From assembly GCA_021777995.1 (NCBI GenBank), contig JAJYCW010000002.1, forward strand, positions 1 through 64,000: DNA of 64,000 bases. Direction: 5' to 3'. Of this stretch, positions 1 through 9,142 are shown piece after piece. This stretch comes from a bacterium (GTDB lineage: Bacteria > Armatimonadota > Chthonomonadetes > Chthonomonadales > Chthonomonadaceae). The position numbers and the translations under genes were made by a program. Every line of letters starts with the position of its first letter. Within the stretch, counting starts at the first letter, position 1. Below the pieces are notes generated by a model. It ran no database searches. It saw nothing but the letters and a program-made list of their open reading frames with translations, and had not been told where the DNA came from.

Positions 1-1
1 C

Positions 2-403
2 CACGATGCCGAAACGCAGGCGGTAACGGAAGCGCGTGCGATTGACCGAATTGGGATTGTCATTGTTGAAGCGATGGGGCTAGGCAAACCTGTCATTGCA
101 GGCAGCGTTGGTGGGCCAACGGATATTATTACAGAGCGTGTAAACGGGCTGCTAGTCGATTTTGAAGATCATGATGGGCTGGCCTCGCGTATCCTGGAGG
201 TTTTAGATGATCAGAACCTACGGCAGGCTCTCGCCCAAGGTGCGTTGACAAGGGCACAGGATTTTTCGACTGCGATTTTTGCACGCAAGTTGACCGAAAC
301 CTTGCGGGAGCTGACGTGCCTAAGCGAGACGGCGGACGCTCTGAATGAACAGGGTAGTCACGGAAGTGCCGAACGGGCGCTGCCTGGCCAGGAGAGGATG
401 TAG
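2..403 (+). CDS. GT4-family glycosyltransferase, C-terminal part (5' end outside window)
   Basis: The frame is open from the first bases, so the gene begins upstream of the window; about 133 residues of the C-terminal nucleotide-sugar-binding half are visible. The stretch around residues 15-35 (DRIGIVIVEAMGLGKPVIAG) followed by GGPTDII and VNGLLV is the typical donor-binding region of retaining GT4 enzymes. In the usual E-x7-E motif the first Glu is replaced by Asp here (DRIGIVIVE). The family moves a sugar from a nucleotide-sugar donor to a growing glycan on the cytoplasmic face of the membrane. It is followed after two bases by an O-antigen ligase-like gene, so it belongs to the surface-polysaccharide operon. 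The exact sugar cannot be told. Confidence in the family is high. Confidence 0.88.
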   Translation, partial: HDAETQAVTEARAIDRIGIVIVEAMGLGKPVIAGSVGGPTDIITERVNGLLVDFEDHDGLASRILEVLDDQNLRQALAQGALTRAQDFSTAIFARKLTETLRELTCLSETADALNEQGSHGSAERALPGQERM

Positions 404-405
404 AT

Positions 406-1974
406 TTGGCAGCGGCAGAAAATCAGAACCCAGAATATCGTGAGTTGGGCTACGCAACCGGCCTGCCGGGCCTCGCCAGGCGCGATAATACGGGCCGTAT
501 GGCACAGTGGCTCATCCTTATGTTGCTCATGCTGGGCGGCCTCGCAGTTTCGCTTCGCTATAATCCGGCATCGCATCCTCTGCCCCTTCGCATATTCCTG
601 GCGCTCTCCATCTTTACCGTCCTGTTCAGCGTCAGGCATACGCCGGCAATGCCGTTGGCGGCTCTGGTTACCGTAGCATTTCTTGCTGGCGTCCGCCGGT
701 TCCTCATACCGGTATTCGGAATTATGCATCAGGACCCGCTTCTTCTCGTTATGCCTACGCTTACCACTCTCTATTTCATGGAGTTGGCATTTAGCCGCCG
801 TCTCAGGGCAGATACGACGATGGGAAAAGCCCGCATCCTGCTTATTCTGGTCATGCTGTTGGAGTGCGTCAACCCGAAGCAGGGAGGTTTGAAGGTCGGA
901 CTTACGGGTCTGCTCTTCTATCTTCCACCGCTCTTTTGGTCCTATATTGGGCGCACTCTCTATAGTGAGCGGCTTCTGCGCAATATGCTGCGCCTGCTGC
1001 TCTTCATCGCTGTTCTGGCCTCACTCTATGGGTTGCACCAGCTTTTCTACGGCTATACCCCATGGGAGCAGCAGTGGCTCTCATCACAGGCAGACTGGGC
1101 ATTCATGGTTCACGATCGCAGTCACCAGTTCTCGTTCATGAGTTCATCCACGGAATATGGCACGGTGCTTGTTCTCGCCATATTGAGCAGCTGGATTCTC
1201 TTTCTTAAAGGCGATAGATGGGCACTGCTTCCGCTGCCGCTATACGGTATCGCGCTCTTCTATATTAGCGGCCGCGGGCCCGTAGTACAGGCGCTGCTTG
1301 GCACCATAGTAGTCTGGGCCATTCAAGGTAGAACGTATCGTTCGTGGGCACCCCGGCTGGCGCTGGCTGGCTGCCTCTTCGTTGGCGGCCTCGTGTTTGG
1401 TCTCAACCATGCACAGAGCCTTGCAGGAAATAAAACGGAGCAGGGAATTGTGAACCATCAGGTGGGAGGACTGCTGCACCCTACGGACGCGAAAAAATCA
1501 ACGGCCAAAATACACGCGGACGCGATGATAGGTGGACTCCAGGCCGCATTCACTGACCCACTTGGTGACGGTACCGGTTCAACGACCCTCGGTGTTGGGC
1601 AGTTCAAAGGCACTGGGGGAAACAGCGAAGTCGATATTAGCAACATGGGGTTTTCGCTCGGATTCCTGGGCCTTCTGGCGTTTCTCACCCTTATAGGAAG
1701 CACGGTGTACCTGGCATTTCGGACCTGGCACGATCACCGCACGCTTGCGGCGTTAGCTGCTGCGGTGTTTGGCCCGGCTCTGTTTTTAGGCTGGCTTAAC
1801 TCCGATAACTACACCACCATGCTGATATTGTGGTTCACGTTCGGCGCCATGGAGGCTAGCCACCTCATTGGCCAACGGATTACGACTAACTCAACGATAG
1901 GCACCGCCGAAGAGGGCGAGCCAGGGAGTAGTACAGTTGAAAATCGCACTCGTACAGCATCGTCTCCGGCGTAA
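406..1974 (+). CDS. O-antigen ligase/polymerase-like membrane protein (Wzy/WaaL type)
   Basis: A 522-residue, very hydrophobic protein with about ten to twelve predicted membrane segments and a long polar loop around residues 345-410, the layout of the O-antigen ligase/polymerase family (PF04932 type). Such proteins join or polymerise lipid-linked glycans on the periplasmic face. The start is TTG at 406, eight bases after a GGAGAGG Shine-Dalgarno at 391-397. The ISGRGP segment lies in the conserved part of the family. The last 38 bases overlap the next glycosyltransferase, pointing to translational coupling. Whether it acts as a ligase or a polymerase cannot be decided from sequence. Confidence 0.8.
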   Translation: MAAAENQNPEYRELGYATGLPGLARRDNTGRMAQWLILMLLMLGGLAVSLRYNPASHPLPLRIFLALSIFTVLFSVRHTPAMPLAALVTVAFLAGVRRFLIPVFGIMHQDPLLLVMPTLTTLYFMELAFSRRLRADTTMGKARILLILVMLLECVNPKQGGLKVGLTGLLFYLPPLFWSYIGRTLYSERLLRNMLRLLLFIAVLASLYGLHQLFYGYTPWEQQWLSSQADWAFMVHDRSHQFSFMSSSTEYGTVLVLAILSSWILFLKGDRWALLPLPLYGIALFYISGRGPVVQALLGTIVVWAIQGRTYRSWAPRLALAGCLFVGGLVFGLNHAQSLAGNKTEQGIVNHQVGGLLHPTDAKKSTAKIHADAMIGGLQAAFTDPLGDGTGSTTLGVGQFKGTGGNSEVDISNMGFSLGFLGLLAFLTLIGSTVYLAFRTWHDHRTLAALAAAVFGPALFLGWLNSDNYTTMLILWFTFGAMEASHLIGQRITTNSTIGTAEEGEPGSSTVENRTRTASSPA

Positions 1975-3103
1975 TGACGGCCAGGGGCGAGTTAATCTGG
2001 AGATTGTACTAAGGGCACTTCAGCGCGGGCACCATGTTACACTACTGTGCGAATGGATAGAACCGGAACTACGTGATCATCCAGGCGTAACCTGGGTTCG
2101 CATTCCGTGCCCCAATCAGTACTCGAATCTGGTCGGCGGCTTTATCTCCTCAGTTTTGGCAAATCGGTGGCTCGCACACCATCGTCCCGAAATGGACGTT
2201 GTAATGGCGAACGGCGCCACCACCACTTACCCGGTAGATGTATGCGCGTGCCACATGGTTCATAGCGCCTGGATTAAGTCACAGGCCCATCCCTCCAGGC
2301 AGCTAGGATTGTCCAATCGCTATCAGGGGCTCTACACGCGGTTCAACGCCAGGCGAGAATTGCAGGCGTATCATGCCGCGCACAATGTTGTGGCAGTCTC
2401 TCAAAAAGTAAAGCGCGAACTAGTTGAAGCAGGCGTTCCCTCGGACAAGATAGAGGTCATCGTGAACGGTGTCAATTTGGACGAATTTCATCCAGGGCCG
2501 GAGGAACGCGTCGCCCTCGGGCTTCCCGTGGATGTGCCGCTTGGACTGTTCGTTGGAGGCCTCAAAATACCGCTTAAAAATCCGGATACCATACTCAGGG
2601 CTATGACGAAGGCGCCGCAAATTCACGTGGCCTTTGCTGGCGCGGCGGAAGGTAGCCCGTTCCCCGCGTTGGCTGAAAGCCTTGGGGTTGCGGATCGTGC
2701 GCACTTCCTGGGATTTCGCCGGGATATTCCCGCACTAATGCGGGCGAGCGACTTCCTTGTCTTTCCTAGCCGCTACGAGGCCGGTACTCTGGTCGTACTT
2801 GAAGCGCTAGCCTCCGGCCTGCCGGTCATAACCGCGGCGACTGTGGGAAACAGCGAGTTTGTAACGGCAGAGTGCGGTATCGTGCAGGAAGATCCGAACG
2901 ACGTGGATGCTCTTGCAGGACATATGGCGACCATGTCGGAGGGGCTTACTAACACGCTGAAACGCGCACGCATGAGCGAGGCAGCGTGTAGAAGTGTCGC
3001 GAGCCTTACGTGGAGCAATATGGCGGATAGGTATCTAGACAAAGCAGAGTCCATCGGCAGCCATTTGCAGGTGCCGCCTTGTCCTATCGTTAATTCGGGG
3101 TAA
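1937..3103 (+). CDS. GT4-family glycosyltransferase (tandem paralogue A)
   Basis: A 388-residue GT4/GT-B glycosyltransferase. The N-terminal acceptor domain starts MKIALVQHRLRRNDGQGRVN. The C-terminal donor domain begins near residue 195 (GLFVGGLKIPLKN) and carries the E-x7-E motif EAGTLVVLE, followed by ASGLPVITA. Translation starts at TTG 1937 inside the end of the preceding ligase gene. It is clearly a paralogue of the next gene: both share the HRLRxNDGQGRVN start, TWVRIPCPN, and the FHPG and FPSRYEAGTLVVLEALASG blocks. It probably acts in the cytoplasm on lipid-linked glycan intermediates. Donor and acceptor are unknown. Confidence 0.88.
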   Translation: MKIALVQHRLRRNDGQGRVNLEIVLRALQRGHHVTLLCEWIEPELRDHPGVTWVRIPCPNQYSNLVGGFISSVLANRWLAHHRPEMDVVMANGATTTYPVDVCACHMVHSAWIKSQAHPSRQLGLSNRYQGLYTRFNARRELQAYHAAHNVVAVSQKVKRELVEAGVPSDKIEVIVNGVNLDEFHPGPEERVALGLPVDVPLGLFVGGLKIPLKNPDTILRAMTKAPQIHVAFAGAAEGSPFPALAESLGVADRAHFLGFRRDIPALMRASDFLVFPSRYEAGTLVVLEALASGLPVITAATVGNSEFVTAECGIVQEDPNDVDALAGHMATMSEGLTNTLKRARMSEAACRSVASLTWSNMADRYLDKAESIGSHLQVPPCPIVNSG

Positions 3104-3195
3104 TCTATTTGGGAGGAATAACAAAAACCGATATCGGTACGTTTTGCACACGCACCAATTTTGATAATGACAATGAAATGGGCGGGCATCCAGTT

Positions 3196-3217
3196 ATATC
3201 GTTTTACAAAACGATAT
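3196..3217. repeat. Perfect palindrome in intergenic gap between two GT paralogues
   Basis: Ten-base arms ATATCGTTTT and AAAACGATAT separated by two bases, lying in the 216-bp gap between the paralogous glycosyltransferases. A shorter related palindrome CCGATATCGG lies at 3128-3137, so the core CGATATCG/GATATCG appears twice within 90 bp. It has no T-run and is AT-rich, so an operator is more likely than a terminator. This is inference only. Confidence 0.5.
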
Positions 3218-3319
3218 CGTGCTGCTCGCAAGTCATGGCGCAATGTCGCGTAGCCGGTCAACGTTAACGTCTTGACCGCCGATAATAACAATTGCTGACC
3301 TACCAAGGAGCCGTGACAA

Positions 3320-4441
3320 ATGAATTTAGCATTCGTGCAGCACCGGCTGCGCAAAAATGATGGGCAGGGCCGTGTGAACTGTGAAATTGTCAAGCGTGCC
3401 ATTCATCGTGGGCATAACGTCGTTCTTCTAAGCGACTATATTGATCAGGATTTCCAGGGGCATCCGCAAGTCACATGGGTTCGTATCCCGTGCCCAAACC
3501 ACTACAGTAACCTTGTGGGCGGTTTGATCTCTTCCAGCCTTGCAACAAGGTGGCTTGGCAACAATGCTAAGAGCATAGATTGTGTAATAAGCAACGGGTG
3601 CGCGGTAGATTACCCTGTGGATATATGCGCCAGCCATTTCGTACACTCTGCTTGGCTTCAGTCTAACGCTCATCCACGCCACGAACGAGGCGCGAACGCG
3701 GTGTACCAGGGCCTGTATACCCTTGTAAACAGCCGACGGGAGCTAAGCGCGTACAAAAGGGCACGCACCATCGCAGCGGTCAGCCAGAAAGTCAAGCTCG
3801 AATTGATTGACGCCGGTGTTGATGCCGCCAAAATTCAGGTTGTTGTGAACGGAGTTGACCTGAATGAATTTCATCCCGGTGAACCTGCACGTGAACACTT
3901 TAATCTGCCCAGCAACGTGCCAATGGGTCTGTTCGTAGGCGACCTCAAGACCCGCAGAAAGAACGCCGACAATGTACTGCGAGCGCTGACGCAGGTTCCC
4001 GATGCTCATATTTGTTTTGCTGGTGCCCTCGAGGGCAGTCCGTTCCCTGCTATGGCGAGCGACCTGGGTATTGCCAATAGAACACACTTCATTGGCTTCG
4101 TCAAGAATACTGCGGATCTCATGCGCTCAGTAGATTGCCTGATCTTTCCGTCGCGCTACGAGGCCGGAACCCTCGTTGTTTTGGAAGCGCTTGCGTCCGG
4201 GTTGCCCGTTATTACGGCGTCTACTGCCGGTAACTGCGATTTCGTGAAACCGGAATTTGGCGCTGTAATTGAGGATCCAAACTCAACTGAGGAACTTAGG
4301 AGTAGCATGATGGACCTTTTTGGCCGTTGTACATCGCCGATACAGCGGGCATCAATGGCTGGCGCCGCGCGACGAGCTGTGCAGAATAATAGTTGGGAAG
4401 CAATGGCAGATCGGTATCTGAAACTCGCAGGTGCTGCCTGA
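3320..4441 (+). CDS. GT4-family glycosyltransferase (tandem paralogue B)
   Basis: A 373-residue GT4 glycosyltransferase beginning at ATG 3320 with AAGGAG nearby (3305-3310). It is co-linear with the preceding gene 1937-3103 over its whole length, with shared blocks VQHRLRKNDGQGRVN, VTWVRIPCPN, NLVGG, AVSQKVK, and EAGTLVVLE (E-x7-E). The two genes therefore arose by tandem duplication, followed by considerable divergence. Its stop TGA overlaps the ATG of the next gene (4439-4443), so the two are translationally coupled. The reaction is sugar transfer from a nucleotide sugar; the sugar is unknown. Confidence 0.88.
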   Translation: MNLAFVQHRLRKNDGQGRVNCEIVKRAIHRGHNVVLLSDYIDQDFQGHPQVTWVRIPCPNHYSNLVGGLISSSLATRWLGNNAKSIDCVISNGCAVDYPVDICASHFVHSAWLQSNAHPRHERGANAVYQGLYTLVNSRRELSAYKRARTIAAVSQKVKLELIDAGVDAAKIQVVVNGVDLNEFHPGEPAREHFNLPSNVPMGLFVGDLKTRRKNADNVLRALTQVPDAHICFAGALEGSPFPAMASDLGIANRTHFIGFVKNTADLMRSVDCLIFPSRYEAGTLVVLEALASGLPVITASTAGNCDFVKPEFGAVIEDPNSTEELRSSMMDLFGRCTSPIQRASMAGAARRAVQNNSWEAMADRYLKLAGAA

Positions 4442-4884
4442 TGTCGCCTGTTCGGCTATGGTATTTCAGCACCAGGCTGTACGCCCGGGGCCTTGAACTT
4501 CCCGCAAAGCTGGTGAAGCTGCTCATCTACCTCGTCTACCATGCAGTTCTACCATACCAGGCACAAATCGAGCGGGATGTGCAACTGGAGCACTATGGGC
4601 TTGGTGTTGTGATACATCCCAATGTAACGCTTGGGCATGGTGTTCGCATCTACCAGCACGTTACAATTGCAGCCCGCACCTGGGTGGGCTCACCCGCGCG
4701 AATCGTTGTTGAGGACAACGTGCTTATTGGTGCCGGTGCGGTCATCATTTCCCGCCCGGATACCGATATGGTAATCGGTACCGGAGCGAGCATAGGTGCA
4801 AACGCTGTGGTGACTAAGGATGTTCCGGCAGGAACGATTATGGTGGGAGTTGCCGCCACAGCTCGTACAATCGTTTCAGAATAG
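4441..4884 (+). CDS. Serine acetyltransferase-like hexapeptide-repeat acyltransferase
   Basis: A 147-residue protein of the left-handed beta-helix acetyltransferase fold. The ATG at 4441 overlaps the stop of the upstream glycosyltransferase. After an N-terminal helical part the hexapeptide repeats run from about residue 55 to the end (VVIHPNVTLGHGVRIYQHVT, NVLIGAGAVI, ASIGANAVVTKDVPAGTIMV), ending in the usual NAVVTKDVPAG loop. It resembles CysE, but in this place it most likely O- or N-acetylates a sugar of the surface glycan. The shorter N-terminus compared with true CysE also argues against cysteine synthesis. It transfers an acetyl group from acetyl-CoA in the cytoplasm. Confidence 0.8.
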   Translation: MSPVRLWYFSTRLYARGLELPAKLVKLLIYLVYHAVLPYQAQIERDVQLEHYGLGVVIHPNVTLGHGVRIYQHVTIAARTWVGSPARIVVEDNVLIGAGAVIISRPDTDMVIGTGASIGANAVVTKDVPAGTIMVGVAATARTIVSE

Positions 4885-4918
4885 GCAGAGGGTGCAATGT
4901 TAAAGGAGCAAATGTCGT

Positions 4919-6079
4919 TTGAAAATCCTCGCAGTTAGTCACGCTTGCATTACTGACGTCAACCAACAGTTGTATGTGGAACTAAACAAGATTAGTGGAA
5001 ACGATGTCACGCTCTGTGTGCCGGCAACCTGGCGATCTGAATACTCTACCGATCTAATCCGCGCACGTGTACTCCCGGACGTGACCTTTTCCATCGAGCG
5101 CCTGCCGGTTAACTTGCCGGGCAACATCAATATGCATTTCTACAAAAGTGGAATTAATCGCTTACTTACCACCACAAAACCTGATGTATTGTTCATTGAT
5201 GAAGAGCCATGGTCTCTTGCCGCTGCACAGTGGTTGCAACTATCCCGCAAGTACAAGGTACCCGCGGTTGTATATACCATGCAGAATATCTACAAGCAAT
5301 ATCCATTTCCATTTAACCTGCTTGAACAACGGTGCTACAAAACAGCACAGTCTATTCCCGTTCTCAACGACGAGGCACGCGCGGTACTCAAGCGCAAAGG
5401 TTTTCAGGGCGATGCGCCCTATCTACCGTTGGGCTGCGATCTTACACTGTTCCATTCCGATAGAACCAAACGCGCAGTTGTGCCGGGGTTAACGGGGGTG
5501 GTGCTTGGCTACATGGGTAGATTAGTACCCGACAAAGGCGTGGATACACTTATTGAAGCAGCGGCCATTTTGCTTTCGCGAGATCCAAATCTGGATTTTT
5601 CCCTGCTTATCGTTGGAGCAGGAGCGGAGGAAGAGAAACTGAGATCTCTCGCCAATGCTAAGCTAAAAACTGGTACCGCAATGTTTACAGGCAGCGTCCC
5701 CCACAACCAGGCGGGAGATTACATGAGAGCAATGGATGTTTTTGTACTCTGTTCACGCACACGCCCCAATTGGAAAGAACAGTTCGGTAGAGTGATTGTG
5801 GAGGCCATGGCTACGGGTACACCAGTTGTAGGCTCTAACAGTGGCGAAATACCAGTTCTCATAAACCTTACAGGCGGTGGAATGATTTTTGAGGAAGGCA
5901 ACGCTAGTTCGCTTGCTGATTGCCTGATTTCACTGATTCAGGACGCCGGCAGGCGGGCCGAACTAGGCGAAACTGGGCAGCGGTGTGTGCGCAGCCAATT
6001 CACCCACACTGCCGTCGCCTTTACGCTGAATTGCATACTTCACGACGCAGTCGTAAACGCCACAACCGGCCGGGCATAG
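4919..6079 (+). CDS. GT4-family glycosyltransferase
   Basis: A 386-residue GT4 glycosyltransferase. The start is TTG at 4919 with AAAGGAG at 4902-4908, ten bases upstream. The donor-binding domain begins near residue 195 (VVLGYMGRLVPDKGVDTLIEA), a typical GT4 opening. It contains the E-x7-E motif EQFGRVIVE, then AMATGTPVVGSNSGEIPV. The sequence is not close to the tandem paralogues upstream. Part of the same plus-strand operon, it ends eight bases before the next glycosyltransferase. Expected cytoplasmic, acting on a lipid-linked glycan; specificity unknown. Confidence 0.88.
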   Translation: MKILAVSHACITDVNQQLYVELNKISGNDVTLCVPATWRSEYSTDLIRARVLPDVTFSIERLPVNLPGNINMHFYKSGINRLLTTTKPDVLFIDEEPWSLAAAQWLQLSRKYKVPAVVYTMQNIYKQYPFPFNLLEQRCYKTAQSIPVLNDEARAVLKRKGFQGDAPYLPLGCDLTLFHSDRTKRAVVPGLTGVVLGYMGRLVPDKGVDTLIEAAAILLSRDPNLDFSLLIVGAGAEEEKLRSLANAKLKTGTAMFTGSVPHNQAGDYMRAMDVFVLCSRTRPNWKEQFGRVIVEAMATGTPVVGSNSGEIPVLINLTGGGMIFEEGNASSLADCLISLIQDAGRRAELGETGQRCVRSQFTHTAVAFTLNCILHDAVVNATTGRA

Positions 6080-6086
6080 CATACTT

Positions 6087-7250
6087 ATGCACATACTTCA
6101 CCTCGCTGATGCCGCATTCTGCGACAAACCCGGCGGCAGCCGAAAATATGCACAGGAGACGGCGCTCTGCATGTTGCGTGAGGGGCACACGGTATCGTTT
6201 GTAGTTCCTCGAGAGCCATCGGATCTTCCCTCGGAACAGAACTGGAATGGTTTGCATATCCTGCGGTATCCGGCAGGGAATCCATTGCAGCTGCAGAGGG
6301 AACTTTTGCGCGCGGTGCGCAAGCTGAATGCCTCCAATCCCATTGATCTCGTCATCGTTCACTTCGCGAAGACAGCGTTAGGCTTCCATCTCTCAGAGTT
6401 AGGCAACAAGCTGCCGACGCTCCGCATTTACCATGGTCCCTGGGATCTGGAACATGCGGAAGAGGCAGGGTCTCGCGGCATTAAAAACCGAGCTGCACAT
6501 CTGCTCATGCGCATGGTAGAGGGAACATCGCTTCGCCGCAGCCGCCACATAATCTGTTTGAGCGAGTACATGGCGAACGATGCGCGCACTCGGTTTGGCG
6601 TACCTGCAGAAAAGATTAGCATTATTCCTGGCGGCGTTGATACCGAAAGGTTCTCACCAGGTGACCGGACTGCAGCGCGTGCGCGGTTTGGATATAAAAA
6701 AGATGAGTTCGTCATCTTTTGCGTACGACGGCTTGCCCGACGTATGGGCATTCCTAATCTCGTTGATGCGGCCGCGATTCTCAAGACCACGGTACCGAAT
6801 TTGCGCGTGGTTATAGGCGGTCGCGGGCCGCTTAAGGAGGAGCTCGAGGCCCAGATAATTCGGTTGGGCCTTCAAGGAAAGGTTGAACTGGTAGGCTTTA
6901 TACCCGATGAGGAACTGGCTGATCGTTACAGAGCCGCAGATCTCTTCGTCCTCCCTACTCAGGCACTGGAAGGCTTTGGCTTGGTCATTCTAGAGTCATT
7001 TGGCTGCGGTACACCAGTGGTGGGCACCCCCGTGGGAGCAATCCCAGATGTATTGCGCCCATTTGACAAGCGTTTGACTGTTAAGGGTACAACAGCAACT
7101 GACATCGCAGATGCAGTGCTAGCGATAGCTGAGGAATTACCGGATCGACGTAATCTAGCGGACATCACTACACAAAACTACTCTTGGGACGGCGTTACAC
7201 ACAGGCTTCTTGCTGAAGCGCATAACCTAATTGATAAGAGCAGCAGATAA
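6087..7250 (+). CDS. GT4-family glycosyltransferase
   Basis: A 387-residue GT4 enzyme starting at ATG 6087, seven bases after the preceding stop. The N-terminal domain has the PGGSRKYAQETA loop, the equivalent of the glycine-rich GG loop of many GT4 enzymes. The donor domain starts near residue 207 (FVIFCVRRLARRMGIPNLVDA) and has the E-x7-E motif EGFGLVILE followed by GCGTPVVGTPVGAIPDV. The order of motifs is standard and no key residue is missing. It lies in the middle of the polysaccharide operon; the transferred sugar cannot be named. Confidence 0.9.
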   Translation: MHILHLADAAFCDKPGGSRKYAQETALCMLREGHTVSFVVPREPSDLPSEQNWNGLHILRYPAGNPLQLQRELLRAVRKLNASNPIDLVIVHFAKTALGFHLSELGNKLPTLRIYHGPWDLEHAEEAGSRGIKNRAAHLLMRMVEGTSLRRSRHIICLSEYMANDARTRFGVPAEKISIIPGGVDTERFSPGDRTAARARFGYKKDEFVIFCVRRLARRMGIPNLVDAAAILKTTVPNLRVVIGGRGPLKEELEAQIIRLGLQGKVELVGFIPDEELADRYRAADLFVLPTQALEGFGLVILESFGCGTPVVGTPVGAIPDVLRPFDKRLTVKGTTATDIADAVLAIAEELPDRRNLADITTQNYSWDGVTHRLLAEAHNLIDKSSR

Positions 7251-7318
7251 TCAATTATGAACCAATCGCCAGCGAGATTATCAACTAACACGAACAAACA
7301 GAATACCGGGGACAGCCG

Positions 7319-8476
7319 TTGAAAATTGCTCATTTCATGGTGGGCGTCCTGGATCCTGGTGGTGTTGCCACCTACATTAAAAAAATCACAGGCTGCCAGA
7401 TAGCACGTGGAGATGAAGTACTCCTTTTTGACCACATTTCGCGCGCGGCGGATGCAAAGGACGGCGTTATTTACGTTACCCACGCGCCGGACCTTTACCG
7501 GCAGTGTCTCGCCCGGCAGGTAGACCTGGCCCACCTTCACTTAAGCCTGCCCCTTAATGAACCGCCGCCACTGCCCACACTACGGACAGTTCACGGCCAC
7601 GCACCGTTCTGCCCGGCCGGCACGCAATTCCTGCAGCGATCGGCTAAACCGTGCCCCCACACCTTCAGCCCAGGCCGGTGCCTGGTGAATCACTTCGTCG
7701 AACGGTGCGGAAGCATACGTCCTGGAAAGATTATGCAGGAGTTCCAAACAACTCGCGCAGAGATTGCCGACGGCCGGTACCTTCACTACACAACTGTTAG
7801 CAAGTTCATGCAAGATAGAATGATTCGCGCTGGTTACCCCGCCGACCGAATAACCGTTAATTACCTGCCAGCACCAACGCTCAGTACCCAGGCAACGCCC
7901 ACGCACCCACACGAAATTAAACTACTCTTTGCAGGGCGCCTAACGCGATTGAAAGGTGTTGACTGGCTAATATCAACCATGGTGCACGTGCCACTAAATA
8001 TTACGCTCGACATCGCCGGTGATGGCCCGGAGCGTAAACAGCTTGAGGACATGTTGATAGGGAAAAACTTGACCGAACGGGTTAGATTTCATGGTTGGGT
8101 GGATGCAGCGAGGCTCAGCCAACTGTATGATAGCTGCACGGCGGTGGTGTTTCCATCGTTGTGGCATGAGCCTGCAGGTTTTGTATCGTTTGAGGCAATG
8201 GCACGTTCAAAGCCTGTGATCGCGGCAGGCGTTGGCGGCATTCCAGAGGTTATCATAGGTGGGCACAATGGACTTATTGTCCCGCCTGGTGATGTCGTGT
8301 TACTTACTGCGGCAATTAATCGCCTTGTACACGACCCGGATTATGCAATGTTGCTAGGCGCCAACGGCCGCATGGATGTGCGAACAAAATTCACACTGGA
8401 ACGACATATGCATGTGCTCGATGGGGTTTATGAGCACTGCATGGCCGCTGGCAGCCGCGCTAAGGTCACGCGGTGA
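7319..8476 (+). CDS. GT4-family glycosyltransferase with Cys-rich insert
   Basis: A 385-residue GT4 enzyme starting with TTG at 7319 (MKIAHFMVGVLDPGGVATYI). A cysteine-rich insert at about residues 95-140 has Cys in the pattern HAPFCPAG..KPCPH..GRCLVNHF..RC. This is a known mark of one GT4 subfamily and may bind a metal. The donor domain (KLLFAGRLTRLKGVDWLI) carries the E-x7-E motif EPAGFVSFE and SKPVIAAGVGGIPEVI. The 3' end overlaps, or lies close to, the next acetyltransferase gene. Acceptor and donor are unknown. Confidence 0.88.
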   Translation: MKIAHFMVGVLDPGGVATYIKKITGCQIARGDEVLLFDHISRAADAKDGVIYVTHAPDLYRQCLARQVDLAHLHLSLPLNEPPPLPTLRTVHGHAPFCPAGTQFLQRSAKPCPHTFSPGRCLVNHFVERCGSIRPGKIMQEFQTTRAEIADGRYLHYTTVSKFMQDRMIRAGYPADRITVNYLPAPTLSTQATPTHPHEIKLLFAGRLTRLKGVDWLISTMVHVPLNITLDIAGDGPERKQLEDMLIGKNLTERVRFHGWVDAARLSQLYDSCTAVVFPSLWHEPAGFVSFEAMARSKPVIAAGVGGIPEVIIGGHNGLIVPPGDVVLLTAAINRLVHDPDYAMLLGANGRMDVRTKFTLERHMHVLDGVYEHCMAAGSRAKVTR

Positions 8477-8520
8477 CCGCCTGCAACACCAATGGCATAC
8501 AACAGTTTTTAGGAGGCGTT

Positions 8521-9063
8521 GTGAGCAACGTAAGGAACTTCGTTTACCAAGTCCTACTCTATGTAACAAACCACTTGGTCAATAAAGCGCCATCACATTT
8601 TTTCAGGCTAGGGTGGTATCGCAAAATCTGGCGTCTGGCAGTTGGCACGCGAAGCTACATCTTCCTTGGAACAACCTTTGACTCGCGAGGTAATTTCACG
8701 CTTGGCAACGGCAGCGTTATCAACCAGAACTGCCGCATGGACAACCGCGGTGGTATAACCATCGGTCGTAACGTATCCATCTCCGCAGAGGTTGTCGTTC
8801 TAACGGCCGACCACGATCCAAACAGCCCCACGTTTGAAGGTCGCACGCACCCGGTAGTCATCCATAATTACGCCTTTGTTGGCACGCGGGCGATGATTCT
8901 GCCGGGCGTAACGGTCGGGAAAGGCGCGGTGGTGGCGGCAGGAGCAGTAGTTACAAAAGATGTACAGCCTTTCACTATCGTCGCTGGTATTCCCGCAAAG
9001 GTAATTGGTTCACGCACTACCCAATTAGATTACAATTTAGACTATGGCAGATTATTCTTTTAG
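8521..9063 (+). CDS. Maltose-O-acetyltransferase-like hexapeptide acyltransferase
   Basis: A 180-residue left-handed beta-helix acetyltransferase (WbbJ/Maa type). The hexapeptide part runs from about residue 50 (FDSRGNFTLGNGSVINQNCR) and contains the catalytic-type loop LTADHDPNSP and the closing AGAVVTKDVQPFTIVAGIPA. The start is chosen at GTG 8521 because a full AGGAGG lies at 8511-8516. A longer in-frame reading from GTG 8473, overlapping the upstream stop by four bases, is possible and would add 16 residues. It likely acetylates a sugar or nucleotide-sugar intermediate of the neighbouring pathway, using acetyl-CoA. Confidence 0.85.
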   Translation: MSNVRNFVYQVLLYVTNHLVNKAPSHFFRLGWYRKIWRLAVGTRSYIFLGTTFDSRGNFTLGNGSVINQNCRMDNRGGITIGRNVSISAEVVVLTADHDPNSPTFEGRTHPVVIHNYAFVGTRAMILPGVTVGKGAVVAAGAVVTKDVQPFTIVAGIPAKVIGSRTTQLDYNLDYGRLFF

Positions 9064-9142
9064 GCCGTGGATTACCACCGGCAATATCTGGTTGGAACTA
9101 TAGCAGCCAAGTACCGCTAGCAGATACCGTTCGCTGAAGTAG

